This document shows, piece by piece, positions 1 through 8,807 of a stretch of DNA of 64,000 nt. The stretch spans positions 47,783 through 111,782 of the forward strand of contig DDTM01000091.1 in NCBI GenBank assembly GCA_002344075.1, in the 5' to 3' direction. Each line of letters opens with the position of its first letter. Within the stretch, counting starts at the first letter, position 1. The stretch comes from Bacteroidetes bacterium UBA2364. Its GTDB lineage: Bacteria > Bacteroidota > Rhodothermia > Rhodothermales > UBA2364. Both the position numbers and the translations under genes were made by a program. Below the pieces are notes generated by a model that did not search any database, had not been told where the DNA came from, and saw only the letters and a list, made by a program, of their open reading frames with translations.

Positions 1-2
1 TA

Positions 3-128
3 ATTGAATTTATTCGGGACGACGAACTCATCGAAATAACACCAAAATCTCTTCGGTTACGTAAGCGCTATCTCGACATCAATGACCGGAAGCGATACAT
101 GAATATGCAGAAGTCAGAACAGTCCTAA
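3..128 (+). CDS. typA: GTP-binding protein TypA/BipA, C-terminal end only
   Basis: Only the last 41 codons are inside the window; the gene starts to the left. The tail reads through a run ITPKSLRLRKRYLD and then NDRKRY, the conserved basic end of TypA/BipA, a ribosome-associated translational GTPase used in stress and cold adaptation. The frame is open from base 3 to the TAA at 126-128. A strong hairpin terminator follows about 20 bases later. The family call rests on this short conserved tail alone, because the G domain is not visible. Confidence 0.8.
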   Translation: MEFIRDDELIEITPKSLRLRKRYLDINDRKRYMNMQKSEQS

Positions 129-148
129 GCGAAACCATTTACATAAAA

Positions 149-184
149 GGGGTTCCAGAATCTTTTCCGGAACCCCTTTCTTTT
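149..184. terminator. Rho-independent terminator after typA
   Basis: GGGGTTCC at 149-156 pairs with GGAACCCC at 169-176, followed by a T-rich run on the plus strand. An A-rich run on the other side means it can also stop the convergent minus-strand gene ending at 204. Confidence 0.75.
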
Positions 185-203
185 AAGATGAACCAACTTA
201 CAT

Positions 204-1598
204 TTATTCTGTCTCTTTCTTATACTGCTCGGTTACTGTGTAAACAATATAGCCCGTTAACCACCCGACCACGCCTTGACGTGCAAAGTACAGCTTTTTT
301 TTGGGTCCTGAAGCAGCCCATTCGTTTACCAATGCTTCAAGCCAGATAGATCCGGAAATTAGCGCTTCTTGTTCAAAAGTTGAGGTGACCCGTCCTACTT
401 CGGTTTTTGCTTTCTCGAAAAGTACGTCATCTTCGATACCAGCCAAGTTCGGATTAGTCAATGACTGGTAATCATTGATGGCCATCTCTTTGAATCTCCG
501 AATGTCAGCAGGTGTCAGCTCCACAAAAAGTTCATTCACCTTATCTGCTTTCAGGTATGTAGCAATAGCCCATACAATTCCACCAGATAGATAAACGTTA
601 GGACGATTTTTTAAAACAGGATGACGATTCACCTCGTCTGCAATTTCAGATTTAAAACGTCCGTCAATCAGCAATTTACCCATATTGCCAAATTCCTGAG
701 GCGATGAATACTGATACTTCTTAATCTCGTTGGTAAACGACTTTGTCCCAAAAGGAAAGGAAATGGGATCAAAGGAATCATTGCCCGTGAAAGCGCCGCC
801 CTTTGTATTCCCACTACCAACATCTAATACTGAAACCGTTTGGAGTTGTCTTGGGGGTACAATGCCTTTGGCCAGATACTGCCCTTCTTGCTCGGGCGTA
901 ATGTAATCGAACTTATAACCTGCATTTTTGATGGGAGTCACGATCTGCACTTCGAAGGCGGATTGTTGATTTTTCTTATCCACTTCTTGCTTTAAACCAC
1001 TACTGACAACCACAAAAATGCGGTCTTTAGGAATTGCATGTTTGGTTTCCGCCTCGTTCAAATACGCCTGAACAGCCGCCAAAGTCGCAGTATTCGATTG
1101 CGACGACAATACCATAGGATCCGTATTTTTGGTATTATCATATTTTGTGGCATACTCGTACTGCCCGCGTGCGTTTAAAGAAACGCCAATAAGACTCAGT
1201 TTTACGCCTTTAGAACCAATATCTACCCCAGCATACACTTCATCAACTCCTCTGATACCACTCGAAAGTTCACGAACTGCACGAGCACTTACACCCATGT
1301 TGATGTTATTGTATAACTCAATTGATTTATTAAAAGCCCGTATAGCTTCTACATTTCTACTGGTGTCTCTATACAAAAGACCCAAATATTCTTGGGCTAC
1401 TGCTTCCCAATAGGTCGCTTTACGTTGACGGGCATCTTCAAGCCCACGCTTCAGGTAATATTCGGCCTGATCAAATTGGTTGGCTTCCCGCAACGAGTTA
1501 CCAGCTTTCAGATAGCGCAGGTAGGCATCTGGTAGTTGGGCATATGCAGGCAACATGCCGATCAGAAAGACAAATAGGAGGATTGATATCCGCTTCAT
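204..1598 (-). CDS. Exported TPR protein with Ppx/GppA-like (actin-fold) domain
   Basis: This is a 464-residue protein. Residues 1-20 form a Sec signal peptide ending AYA-Q. Residues about 25-100 are helical repeats of TPR type. From about 120 the protein resembles the exopolyphosphatase/GppA branch of the actin-like ATPase fold: a first phosphate loop around AGVDIGSKGVKLS (123-135), a TPEQEGQYLAKG segment (234-245) where Ppx has its GEEEA motif, a second phosphate loop DVGSGNTKGG (259-268), the FPFGTKSFT strand (281-289) and a late adenosine-type loop LSGGIVWA (337-344). An exported protein of this fold is unusual, since nucleotide is not expected outside the cytoplasm. A phosphate-ester or polyphosphate substrate is therefore more likely than ATP, but that is inference. 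It is convergent with typA and monocistronic by layout. Function is not established. Confidence 0.75.
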   Translation of the reverse strand: MKRISILLFVFLIGMLPAYAQLPDAYLRYLKAGNSLREANQFDQAEYYLKRGLEDARQRKATYWEAVAQEYLGLLYRDTSRNVEAIRAFNKSIELYNNINMGVSARAVRELSSGIRGVDEVYAGVDIGSKGVKLSLIGVSLNARGQYEYATKYDNTKNTDPMVLSSQSNTATLAAVQAYLNEAETKHAIPKDRIFVVVSSGLKQEVDKKNQQSAFEVQIVTPIKNAGYKFDYITPEQEGQYLAKGIVPPRQLQTVSVLDVGSGNTKGGAFTGNDSFDPISFPFGTKSFTNEIKKYQYSSPQEFGNMGKLLIDGRFKSEIADEVNRHPVLKNRPNVYLSGGIVWAIATYLKADKVNELFVELTPADIRRFKEMAINDYQSLTNPNLAGIEDDVLFEKAKTEVGRVTSTFEQEALISGSIWLEALVNEWAASGPKKKLYFARQGVVGWLTGYIVYTVTEQYKKETE

Positions 1599-1834
1599 AG
1601 TTATATAGTGGATTGGTATGTTAAATGTCCTGCATACCCAAGAAGGTTTTCAGGAACAAAGGTAGCTAACATCTTTATGCTAATAAAGTATTTTGCAAAT
1701 TGCAAGGGTAGGCACTCTTCTAAGATCGTATTTTTTATGTTTACGTTTAGCCGAGGCATATTTTTTCACCCTTATCATTTTTTTTTTAGAACCGATGTCG
1801 CTTCTTTGAAAGTTTTCGGGTATATATAAATGTG

Positions 1835-1934
1835 GTGGTTTAATAGATGACTATGCCTGGTTGACAACCAATGGTTGTTCAGGCAAGCATTTTTAAAGAA
1901 GACCCGAAGTCTCCCTGCTTCGGGTTTTCTTTTT
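1835..1934 (+). ncRNA. Candidate structured small RNA
   Basis: In the gap between two minus-strand genes the plus strand holds a long hairpin (TGCCTG 1854-1859 with CAGGCA 1880-1885, and an inner stem 1863-1869 with 1873-1879). Fifteen bases later comes a classic terminator (1903-1934). A TTTG at 1805-1808 and a TATATATAAAT run at 1821-1831 could serve as promoter elements about 15-20 bases apart, giving a transcript of roughly 100 nt. No open reading frame of note lies within. The terminator has no other plus-strand gene to serve. The 5' end is a guess and no known RNA family was recognised. Confidence 0.35.
1903..1934 (+). terminator. Rho-independent terminator with no upstream plus-strand gene
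   Basis: CCCGAAG 1903-1909 pairs with CTTCGGG 1917-1923, then TTTTCTTTTT. It is oriented for plus-strand transcription, while both neighbouring genes are on the minus strand. Confidence 0.65.
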
Positions 1935-1951
1935 ATTCCCCCATTCTAAGC

Positions 1952-1989
1952 AAAAACCCCCTATGCAATGCTCCTTGCTTAGAGGGTTT
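1952..1989 (-). terminator. Terminator of the sdhCAB operon
   Basis: Read on the minus strand, CCCTCTA pairs with TAGGGGG across the segment and a run of T follows. It lies about 30 bases past the sdhB stop. Confidence 0.65.
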
Positions 1990-2019
1990 AAGATTCATGG
2001 CTGTAACGCAGATGTGCGC

Positions 2020-2781
2020 CTATTTACCCGTAAGAATCGCTTTGAAATACTCTCTACGCATCTTAGCAATACCAGCAATAGAAATTCCTTTCGGGCATAC
2101 CGCCTCACACTCTCCATGATTTGAGCAATCACCAAACCCTTCAACCTTCATCTGATCTACCATCGCTACAACACGACGCTTCCGCTCTGGTTGACCTTGT
2201 GGTAACAGAGCCAACTGACTGATTTTAGCTGCGGTAAACAACGAGGCTGACGCATTTGGGCACGCTGCTACACAAGCCCCACACCCGATACAAGCCGCAT
2301 AATCGAATGCTTCATCTGCCACCTCCTTGCCAATCGGAACCGCATGGGCATCAGGGGCCGATCCTGTCTTTACAGAGACATATCCCCCAGCTTCTTGAAT
2401 CCGGTCGAATGCCGTACGATCTACCACCAAGTCCCGAACAATCGGGAAGGCTTTTGCACGCCAAGGTTCAATAGTGATAGCGTCACCATCTTTGTAATGA
2501 CGCATATGCAACTGACACGAAGCCGTGCGTTGTTGCGGTCCGTGCGCCGTTCCATTAATAACAACCCCACAACTACCACAAATACCCTCACGGCAATCGT
2601 GGTCAAACTCGACGGGGACTTGTCCTTCCTTCGTAAGCCTTTCGTTCAACACGTCGAGCATTTCGAGGAATGACATGTGGGGATTTACCGTGTCAAGGGT
2701 ATATTGCTCAAAGTTTCCTTTGGCATTCGGGCCGGATTGTCGCCAAACCCGCAGGTGTATGGTCATGTTATCGTGGCTCAT
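2020..2781 (-). CDS. sdhB: Succinate dehydrogenase/fumarate reductase iron-sulfur subunit
   Basis: This 253-residue protein carries electrons from the flavoprotein to the membrane cytochrome of complex II. All cluster ligands are visible: the [2Fe-2S] set C63, C68, C71 and C89 in CREGICGSC plus TASCQ; the second motif CIGCGACVAACP with C164, C167, C170 and C174; and the third motif with C219, C225 and C229. The third motif follows the longer C(x)5CxxxC spacing seen in type-B enzymes. Length is normal. It is the last gene of the minus-strand order sdhC-sdhA-sdhB, starting 66 bases after sdhA, and a terminator follows. With a single cytochrome subunit the natural quinone is expected to be menaquinone, which is inferred from family knowledge. 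Confidence 0.95.
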   Translation of the reverse strand: MSHDNMTIHLRVWRQSGPNAKGNFEQYTLDTVNPHMSFLEMLDVLNERLTKEGQVPVEFDHDCREGICGSCGVVINGTAHGPQQRTASCQLHMRHYKDGDAITIEPWRAKAFPIVRDLVVDRTAFDRIQEAGGYVSVKTGSAPDAHAVPIGKEVADEAFDYAACIGCGACVAACPNASASLFTAAKISQLALLPQGQPERKRRVVAMVDQMKVEGFGDCSNHGECEAVCPKGISIAGIAKMRREYFKAILTGK

Positions 2782-2847
2782 AGCACTTCTTTTTTCTGGG
2801 TATCTATAAATATAAAACAGTCTTCAGACAAAACGTCGGTGACGGCA

Positions 2848-4767
2848 TTACTTATAGCTCCGCTGGGTTAGTTTAACGTTTTCGAATACCAAAGATTCTT
2901 TGTGGAGGTCTGGTTCAACATGGTCTCCTTTATATTCCCACATCGAGACATAGGCGTAGTCTTCATCATTTCGTAAGGCTTCGCCATCTTCTGTCTGGTA
3001 TTCCTCCCGGAAGTGTCCTCCACAAGATTCCTCCCGGTATAGGGCATCACGTGCCATCAATTCACCCAGCTCTAAAAAGTCCGCCACCCGGTTTGCAAAT
3101 TCTAGGCTTTTGTTCATGGTGTTGGCTTCGCCGGGAACATACACATTCTTCCAAAAGTCTTCTCGGAGCGCCTGAATGTCTTTAATTGCTTGTTCCAAGC
3201 CTACTTTATTTCTAGACATACCTACCTGGTCCCACATAATCTTACCCAATTCACGGTGGTATTCCAATACAGTTTTTTTGCCTTTGATGTTCAGTAACTT
3301 TTGAATACGCTCGCTTGATTCTTTTTCCGCTTCATCAAAAGCCGGATGAGACTCATTAATTGTTTCCAACGGATTACTTGCAATATAGTCCGTCACGGTA
3401 TAAGGTGCCACAAAGTAACCATCCGCTAAACCTTGCATCAGTGCGCTCGCGCCCAATCGGTTTGCGCCATGATCCGAGAAATTGGCTTCCCCCAATGCAA
3501 ACAAGCCAGGTACAGTGGTCATCAACGAATAATCTACCCAAAGGCCGCCCATTGTATAGTGTACCGCCGGATAAATACGCATAGGGACTTCATATGGGTT
3601 TTCTCCAGTAATCCGCTCGTACATTTCAAACAAGTTACCATACCGCTCTTCGATGGTATGTTTGCCCAAACGCTTGATGGAGTCCGCAAAATCCAAATAA
3701 ACCGCCAATCCAGTTTCACCAACCCCACGTCCTTCATCACAAACATACTTTGCATTTCGAGAGGCTACGTCGCGAGGTACCAAGTTCCCAAAACTCGGAT
3801 AACGCCGCTCAAGGAAATAATCTCGGTCTTCCTCCGAAATTTGATTTGGATGTTTCTGACAGTCTTCTTTTTTCTTAGGTACCCAAACACGACCATCATT
3901 CCGTAGGGACTCAGACATTAAGGTGAGTTTAGACTGGTAATCTCCGGAAACCGGAATACATGTCGGGTGTATTTGGGTAAAACATGGATTTCCAAAAAGT
4001 GCACCTTTTTTATATGCCTTCCAAGCAGCCGTCACGTTCGAGTTTTTTGCATTGGTTGAAAGATAAAAGACATTCCCATAACCGCCAGTACACAATAATA
4101 CAGCACTACCAGAATGGCGTTCATACTCGCCAGTCACTAAGTTACGGCAAATAATGCCACGCGCTTTCCCATCTATTACTACAACATCCAATATCTCGTG
4201 GCGTGCATACATTTGCACCTGACCAGCGTTAATCGTCTTATTTAATGCACCATAAGCACCTAACAACAATTGCTGGCCTGTTTGTCCACGTGCATAAAAG
4301 GTACGCGAAAGTTGGGCGCCCCCAAAAGAGCGGTTGTCCAACAAGCCGCCATACTCCCGTGCAAACGGAACACCTTGCGCCACGCATTGGTCTATAATAT
4401 CCACACTGGTTTCAGCAAGCCGATAGACATTGGCTTCGCGGGCCCGGTAATCGCCACCTTTTACCGTGTCATAGAACAATCGGTAGATAGAGTCCCCATC
4501 TCCTGCATAATTTTTAGCAGCATTGATTCCCCCTTGTGCAGCAATGGAATGCGCACGCCGCGCCGAATCCTGAATACAAAAAGCCTTTACGTTATAGCCA
4601 AGTTCTGCCAGACTTGCGGCAGCTGCTGCCCCGGCCAAACCAGTTCCGACTACGATAATGGTGTGCTTGCGTTTGTTTGCCGGATTCACAAGCTTCATGT
4701 TCTGCTTGAATCGTGTCCACTTCTCTGAGATAGGACCGGCAGGAATACGCGCATCAAATTTCGACAT
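2848..4767 (-). CDS. sdhA: Succinate dehydrogenase/fumarate reductase flavoprotein subunit
   Basis: This is the 639-residue catalytic subunit of complex II, oxidising succinate to fumarate on a covalently bound FAD. The dinucleotide-binding start VVGTGLAGAAAA spans about 39-50. HSIAAQGGINA (72-82) is the FAD-linking segment with His72. A QIHPT motif and an active-site SESLRNDGRVW stretch follow in the middle. Length and layout match the long type-B flavoproteins of Bacteroidota (about 640 residues) rather than the shorter mitochondrial type. It sits between sdhC (46 bases upstream) and sdhB in one operon. The start is the ATG giving MSKFDARIP. Confidence 0.96.
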   Translation of the reverse strand: MSKFDARIPAGPISEKWTRFKQNMKLVNPANKRKHTIIVVGTGLAGAAAAASLAELGYNVKAFCIQDSARRAHSIAAQGGINAAKNYAGDGDSIYRLFYDTVKGGDYRAREANVYRLAETSVDIIDQCVAQGVPFAREYGGLLDNRSFGGAQLSRTFYARGQTGQQLLLGAYGALNKTINAGQVQMYARHEILDVVVIDGKARGIICRNLVTGEYERHSGSAVLLCTGGYGNVFYLSTNAKNSNVTAAWKAYKKGALFGNPCFTQIHPTCIPVSGDYQSKLTLMSESLRNDGRVWVPKKKEDCQKHPNQISEEDRDYFLERRYPSFGNLVPRDVASRNAKYVCDEGRGVGETGLAVYLDFADSIKRLGKHTIEERYGNLFEMYERITGENPYEVPMRIYPAVHYTMGGLWVDYSLMTTVPGLFALGEANFSDHGANRLGASALMQGLADGYFVAPYTVTDYIASNPLETINESHPAFDEAEKESSERIQKLLNIKGKKTVLEYHRELGKIMWDQVGMSRNKVGLEQAIKDIQALREDFWKNVYVPGEANTMNKSLEFANRVADFLELGELMARDALYREESCGGHFREEYQTEDGEALRNDEDYAYVSMWEYKGDHVEPDLHKESLVFENVKLTQRSYK

Positions 4768-4813
4768 AGCGGTTATTCTATAAGATGAAAGGATTTTCCA
4801 GATTTAATTAAGA

Positions 4814-5509
4814 TTAATGCACCATATGCAAATACAACGGTAAGACAAAAAATCCCAAGGCAATTAATACTGCAAAGACCAGTGCCGCAGCATACATTGT
4901 ATTGGAGAGCCGAGAACTCATTGCCCCTATACTTTGAAAAGCACTCCAAAAGCCATGACGCAGATGGAAGCCCAATAAAACCATCACTCCCATATAGATG
5001 GCTACCCAGACAGGATCGGCAAATACATCTACCACCACCTTATACATATCCCGAACAGGCTCAACCCCACCGGGAAGCATGGTATCATAATGCGGCCCGA
5101 AACGGAATTGCCAAACGTGCAACACGATAAAGAGCAACAAGACGATACCCGTCCATATCATGCTCTTAGATGCAGGAGACATGCGACTCGGAGCACCGCC
5201 CGAAACATGTAGGGCATATCCTTCAGGCCGTGCTCTTTTCTTTTCTTGTGCAATACTGATACCCAAAATAGCATGAAAAAGAACAATCGCAATTAGGCCA
5301 ATTTCAACGATCAAAACCAATGGGCCTAAACTGTGTAACTTAGCAGTGTAGGCATTTACGGCGTCCCCACCTATAAAAAAGCCCAAATTACCCGCCAGAT
5401 GCACCACTAAAAACCCCATAAGGCCAATACCGGTAACCCCCGTTATAAACTTGCGGCCTGTCTGAGAACGGTAAAACTTAAGGATTTTGGATTCTGAAAC
5501 TTGGCTCAT
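4814..5509 (-). CDS. sdhC: Succinate dehydrogenase cytochrome b subunit (type B)
   Basis: This 231-residue integral membrane protein has five hydrophobic helices and anchors SdhAB. Histidines suited to di-haem ligation are present in VVHLAGN, LFHAILG, LHVWQF and GFHLRHGF, as in the cytochrome b558 family. A single cytochrome subunit followed by flavoprotein and iron-sulfur genes defines the type-B complex, which reacts with menaquinone. It is the first gene of the minus-strand operon. The 5' region up to 5815 is shared with a divergent permease gene and contains overlapping inverted repeats described separately. Start ATG gives MSQVSESKILKF. Confidence 0.93.
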   Translation of the reverse strand: MSQVSESKILKFYRSQTGRKFITGVTGIGLMGFLVVHLAGNLGFFIGGDAVNAYTAKLHSLGPLVLIVEIGLIAIVLFHAILGISIAQEKKRARPEGYALHVSGGAPSRMSPASKSMIWTGIVLLLFIVLHVWQFRFGPHYDTMLPGGVEPVRDMYKVVVDVFADPVWVAIYMGVMVLLGFHLRHGFWSAFQSIGAMSSRLSNTMYAAALVFAVLIALGFFVLPLYLHMVH

Positions 5510-5815
5510 GGTATTTCACAATGTTTATGCCCGTTAAAAACAATTAACCAAGTACACCTCTCATGAACTTCTTGTTTGAACACTGCCGATATACCTGTTT
5601 TGTATCTCTGTAAATTAAACCATTGGCGAAGCCAAAGGAGGCTTCACCTTTACTATTGAACAAAAATTTAGGTGAAGATACAGACAAAGCAGCGTGAAGA
5701 TGTGCAACAAATGGTTATATAAAAAAATGACTACAGTGTAAACAAAAAATCCCTTACCTATTTGCAGAATAATTCCTTACATTGGCCCTAAATAATCACT
5801 TCTTCTCTCAACGTC
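5510..5815. promoter_or_regulatory. Divergent sdhC / AI-2E permease region with nested inverted repeats
   Basis: This gene-free 306 bases must hold promoters for sdhC (minus) and the permease (plus). It contains three stems that cannot all form at once: TTGGC 5623-5627 with GCCAA 5631-5635; GAAGCC 5628-5633 with GGCTTC 5640-5645; and CTTCACC 5642-5648 with GGTGAAG 5671-5677. Each shares bases with the next, as in attenuators or paired operator sites. There is no T-run after them, so a protein-binding or leader-folding role is only a suggestion. Confidence 0.4.
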
Positions 5816-6922
5816 ATGGTTCAAAGTTCCAATAACCTCATTCTCTTACTGCTTGGTATTCTGGTTGCCATAGCCTTGGGCTTTGTAATGCACTTGCTCG
5901 CATCTATTTTGCTGCCGCTTATTATTGCCCTTCTGCTATCAAACTTATTTTCGCCCATTATGCTATATTTCAAGAAGCGAAAATTTCCGGCTTTTATAGG
6001 GCTTTTAATGGTTTTGCTGGTATTTGGGTTAATGGTCTCTGTCTTGGGATTGCTGATCTATTCCAGCATTGCTTCTTTTGTAGATGGCATCCGTATCTAT
6101 CAACCCAAGCTAACCCAACTGGTTGTGGACATGGAGTATCAGCTAAGGCAGATTCTAGGAAACTTTGATATGCGGATTGAAGACATTCCTTGGCAAGACG
6201 CTTTGAGCGTCTCATCGGTCGCAGACTCGGTGACATCTGGTGTTGGTTCTTTTTTGCACTTTCTGACCAATACGTTTATTGTCATTTTATACATGATGTT
6301 TATTCTCGCAACTTCCGGCCAACTTACCCAAAAAGTAAAGTCGGCCTTTCAGCCAGGATATGCCAATGCTATGGCGGGGATAATAGAAAATATAGACAAG
6401 CAGGTCCGACAATATCTTTTTGTAAAGACCCTTATGAGTTTGCTAATGGGCATTGTGACAAGCGTAATCCTTTGGCTCATCGGGTTAGACTTCCCGATTA
6501 TGTGGGGCTTTATTGCTTTTCTGTTAAACTACATTCCGAATGTCGGTGGAACCATTGCAACTGCTTTGCCCGTCATCTTGGCTATTTTGCAGTTCGATAA
6601 CTGGGTGCAGCCAATACTGGTATTGACGTTGCCGCTTGCAGCCCACATGATTATCGGTAATGTTTTGGAGCCACGAATTATGGCCAACAGTTTGGACTTG
6701 AGCGCGGTTCTCGTGTTGATCTCACTGATTTTTTGGGGATGGTTGTGGGGCATTGGTGGTATGATCCTGGCCGTTCCTCTTACCGCAACTATCAAAATTA
6801 TTTTCGAGAATATTGTACCGCTACACCCGCTCTCTATCCTAATGAGTGGCGAAATTCCTCTCAAAGAAGAAGTATTGGATAAGATAGAGGAGCAACTTGA
6901 ACCCATAAGCCTAAAGAGTTAA
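5816..6922 (+). CDS. AI-2E family transporter (PerM/YdiK-like)
   Basis: A 368-residue polytopic inner-membrane protein with about eight hydrophobic segments. The C-terminal half carries the family pattern: a PNVGG loop after FLLNYIP, followed by NVLEPRIM and LSAVLVLISLIFWGWLWGI. The family includes the E. coli autoinducer-2 exporter TqsA and many permeases of unknown substrate, so the name does not prove a quorum-sensing role. It is divergent from sdhC and convergent with ychF, with no partner gene. The start ATG gives MVQSSNNLIL, and the length is typical of the family. Confidence 0.9.
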   Translation: MVQSSNNLILLLLGILVAIALGFVMHLLASILLPLIIALLLSNLFSPIMLYFKKRKFPAFIGLLMVLLVFGLMVSVLGLLIYSSIASFVDGIRIYQPKLTQLVVDMEYQLRQILGNFDMRIEDIPWQDALSVSSVADSVTSGVGSFLHFLTNTFIVILYMMFILATSGQLTQKVKSAFQPGYANAMAGIIENIDKQVRQYLFVKTLMSLLMGIVTSVILWLIGLDFPIMWGFIAFLLNYIPNVGGTIATALPVILAILQFDNWVQPILVLTLPLAAHMIIGNVLEPRIMANSLDLSAVLVLISLIFWGWLWGIGGMILAVPLTATIKIIFENIVPLHPLSILMSGEIPLKEEVLDKIEEQLEPISLKS

Positions 6923-6979
6923 CCTAAAGAGATTATAACCCACATCCGTATTGCCTTGTTTTCTGTAGAAGTTTTTTGC

Positions 6980-8080
6980 TTAGACATTAAACAGGAAATG
7001 GATGACATCACCGTCCTGAACCACATATTCTTTCCCCTCTGCACGAAGTAATCCAGCCTGACGCGCCGCAGACTCAGAGCCGAGTCGCACATAATCTTCA
7101 TACTTTATGGTTTCGGCACGGATAAAACCGCGCTCAAAATCCGAATGAATAACCCCGGCGGCACCAGGCGCCTTTGTGCCACGTGTAATAGTCCATGCCC
7201 GCACTTCCTTCACACCTGCCGTAATATAAGTAATCAATCCTAAAAGATGATAAGCAGCTTTGATCAATCGCTCCAATCCACTATTTTCAAGTCCCATATC
7301 TTCTAAAAACATGTTTTTTTCATCGGGCGCTAATTGTGCCAATTGCGACTCAATCTCCGCCGAGACCACCACCACTTCCGATCCTTCCTCTTTCGCCCAT
7401 GCCTGCACTTCTTCTACATATACATTCCCCGTTAAAATCTCTGACTCAGCAACATTTGCAGCATACAAAATGGGTTTTGCAGAAAGGAGGAAAAAGCTGT
7501 CTAAGAGTTCTTTTTCGTGATCGCCCATAAGAGACATGGTACGGACAGACTTTTCATCTAACAAATGGGTCTGCACTCGCTTCAACAGGTCCAGTTCCTG
7601 TGCTGCTTTTTTATCTCCAGCCTTTACCGCACGTTGCACACGATCTATTCGCCGTTCAACACTATCCAGATCTTTAAGGATTAATTCTAAGCTGACCACG
7701 CCCATATCACGTGTTGGATTCACAGAACCGTTGACATGCACGATATTGGGGTCGTCGAAGCAACGTACCACTTGAATGACTGCATCCACTTCTCGAATAT
7801 GGGACAAGAACTGATTGCCCAATCCTTCCCCCTTCGAGGCTCCTTCCACCAAGCCCGCAATGTCCACAAACTCGATGGTAGCCGGAACCACCTTCTGCGC
7901 CTTCACTAAGCGTTCCAGAGCTTGTAGGCGCACATCCGGAACAGCCACAATACCTACATTCGGTTCTATGGTCGCGAAAGGATAATTCGCTGCAAGCGCA
8001 GATTGTTGCGAGGTGAGCGCATTAAAAAGAGTAGATTTACCCACATTTGGAAGCCCTACTATGCCACAACGTAATGCCAT
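6980..8080 (-). CDS. ychF: Redox/ribosome-associated ATPase YchF (OLA1 family)
   Basis: This is a 366-residue P-loop protein of the Obg group that prefers ATP to GTP. The G1 loop GLPNVGKST is at 9-17 and the G3 motif DIAGLVEGAS at 73-82. In place of the usual NKxD specificity motif there is NVAE, the hallmark of YchF. The C-terminal TGS domain ends in the characteristic HFLFNV. Length is exact for the family. It is monocistronic and faces the permease gene. The start ATG gives MALRCGIVGLPN. Confidence 0.96.
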   Translation of the reverse strand: MALRCGIVGLPNVGKSTLFNALTSQQSALAANYPFATIEPNVGIVAVPDVRLQALERLVKAQKVVPATIEFVDIAGLVEGASKGEGLGNQFLSHIREVDAVIQVVRCFDDPNIVHVNGSVNPTRDMGVVSLELILKDLDSVERRIDRVQRAVKAGDKKAAQELDLLKRVQTHLLDEKSVRTMSLMGDHEKELLDSFFLLSAKPILYAANVAESEILTGNVYVEEVQAWAKEEGSEVVVVSAEIESQLAQLAPDEKNMFLEDMGLENSGLERLIKAAYHLLGLITYITAGVKEVRAWTITRGTKAPGAAGVIHSDFERGFIRAETIKYEDYVRLGSESAARQAGLLRAEGKEYVVQDGDVIHFLFNV

Positions 8081-8249
8081 CGGAGTTAATTTGGGGTTAA
8101 TTTAATTTAAACCTATTAATATACTCGGTCTTTAAAGGGCTGGATTGAAATTTCTTGCGAACATCGTTTCGGAAGTACAAAATTCTTCCCTAAATTTAAT
8201 CCTGTATTATTGTGATACGAAAGTACTTTTAACAAATCATAAATTGGCT

Positions 8250-8750
8250 ATGAAAAAATTTTGCTTTATGCTCTTTCTGGTAGGGCTGATGCTACCGGAG
8301 ATAGCGACCGCTCAAACAGTGGGGAACTACAACCCACGCCGTGTTTTTCCAAGAAATGCCCAATTTGGCTTAGGCGTATTGCCAGGCTTGGGTGCACAAG
8401 CCGGGATAGTCTTTCCGTATGAGATTGTTACGGTAGAGGCAATGGGCCAACTAAATTTTACGCCCGCCTACCGCAATCATGAAACTGCGTTTCATCTTTC
8501 TGCTTCTGTAGGTGGTGCCATTCGGGTGCTAAGCCTGATCAATCAGGTGAATGAACCCATTAATCAAAACCTTGATATAGACGTGGGGTTTCGAGTAGGG
8601 CCACAACTCAAAATTCCGGCAGACTTAAAATTAAAAGTCGAACCATTTCTTCGGGCAGTTACGCGGCTGAGTAGCGGAAACCAAGCATACTTCGAGGCCG
8701 GGACGAACGAGCCTTACTTGCGGATTGGGATGTGGGTACAACTAAACTGA
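8250..8750 (+). CDS. Small exported protein, probable outer-membrane beta-barrel type
   Basis: This 166-residue protein begins MKKFCFMLFLVGLML and carries a Sec signal peptide cleaved near ATAQ (about residues 1-22). The mature part is rich in alternating hydrophobic and glycine residues with short predicted strands, as in small Bacteroidota outer-membrane proteins. I recognise no named family. A longer in-frame start at 8145 would bury the signal peptide behind 35 residues, so the ATG at 8250 was chosen. It stands alone, followed by a bidirectional terminator shared with the convergent phosphatase gene. Confidence 0.65.
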   Translation: MKKFCFMLFLVGLMLPEIATAQTVGNYNPRRVFPRNAQFGLGVLPGLGAQAGIVFPYEIVTVEAMGQLNFTPAYRNHETAFHLSASVGGAIRVLSLINQVNEPINQNLDIDVGFRVGPQLKIPADLKLKVEPFLRAVTRLSSGNQAYFEAGTNEPYLRIGMWVQLN

Positions 8751-8773
8751 TTGGTATTGTTGAACGGTACTTC

Positions 8774-8806
8774 AAGCCTGTTTCTATAGAGATACAGGCT
8801 TTTATA
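8774..8806. terminator. Bidirectional terminator between convergent genes
   Basis: AAGCCTGT 8774-8781 pairs with ACAGGCTT 8794-8801, with T-rich sequence on the plus side. It lies between the exported protein gene (plus) and the phosphatase gene (minus). Confidence 0.65.
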
Positions 8807-8807
8807 T

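Noticed and set aside
4270..4728. Plus-strand frame of 152 codons inside sdhA
   Set aside because: It overlaps a fully supported catalytic subunit and has no recognisable domain.
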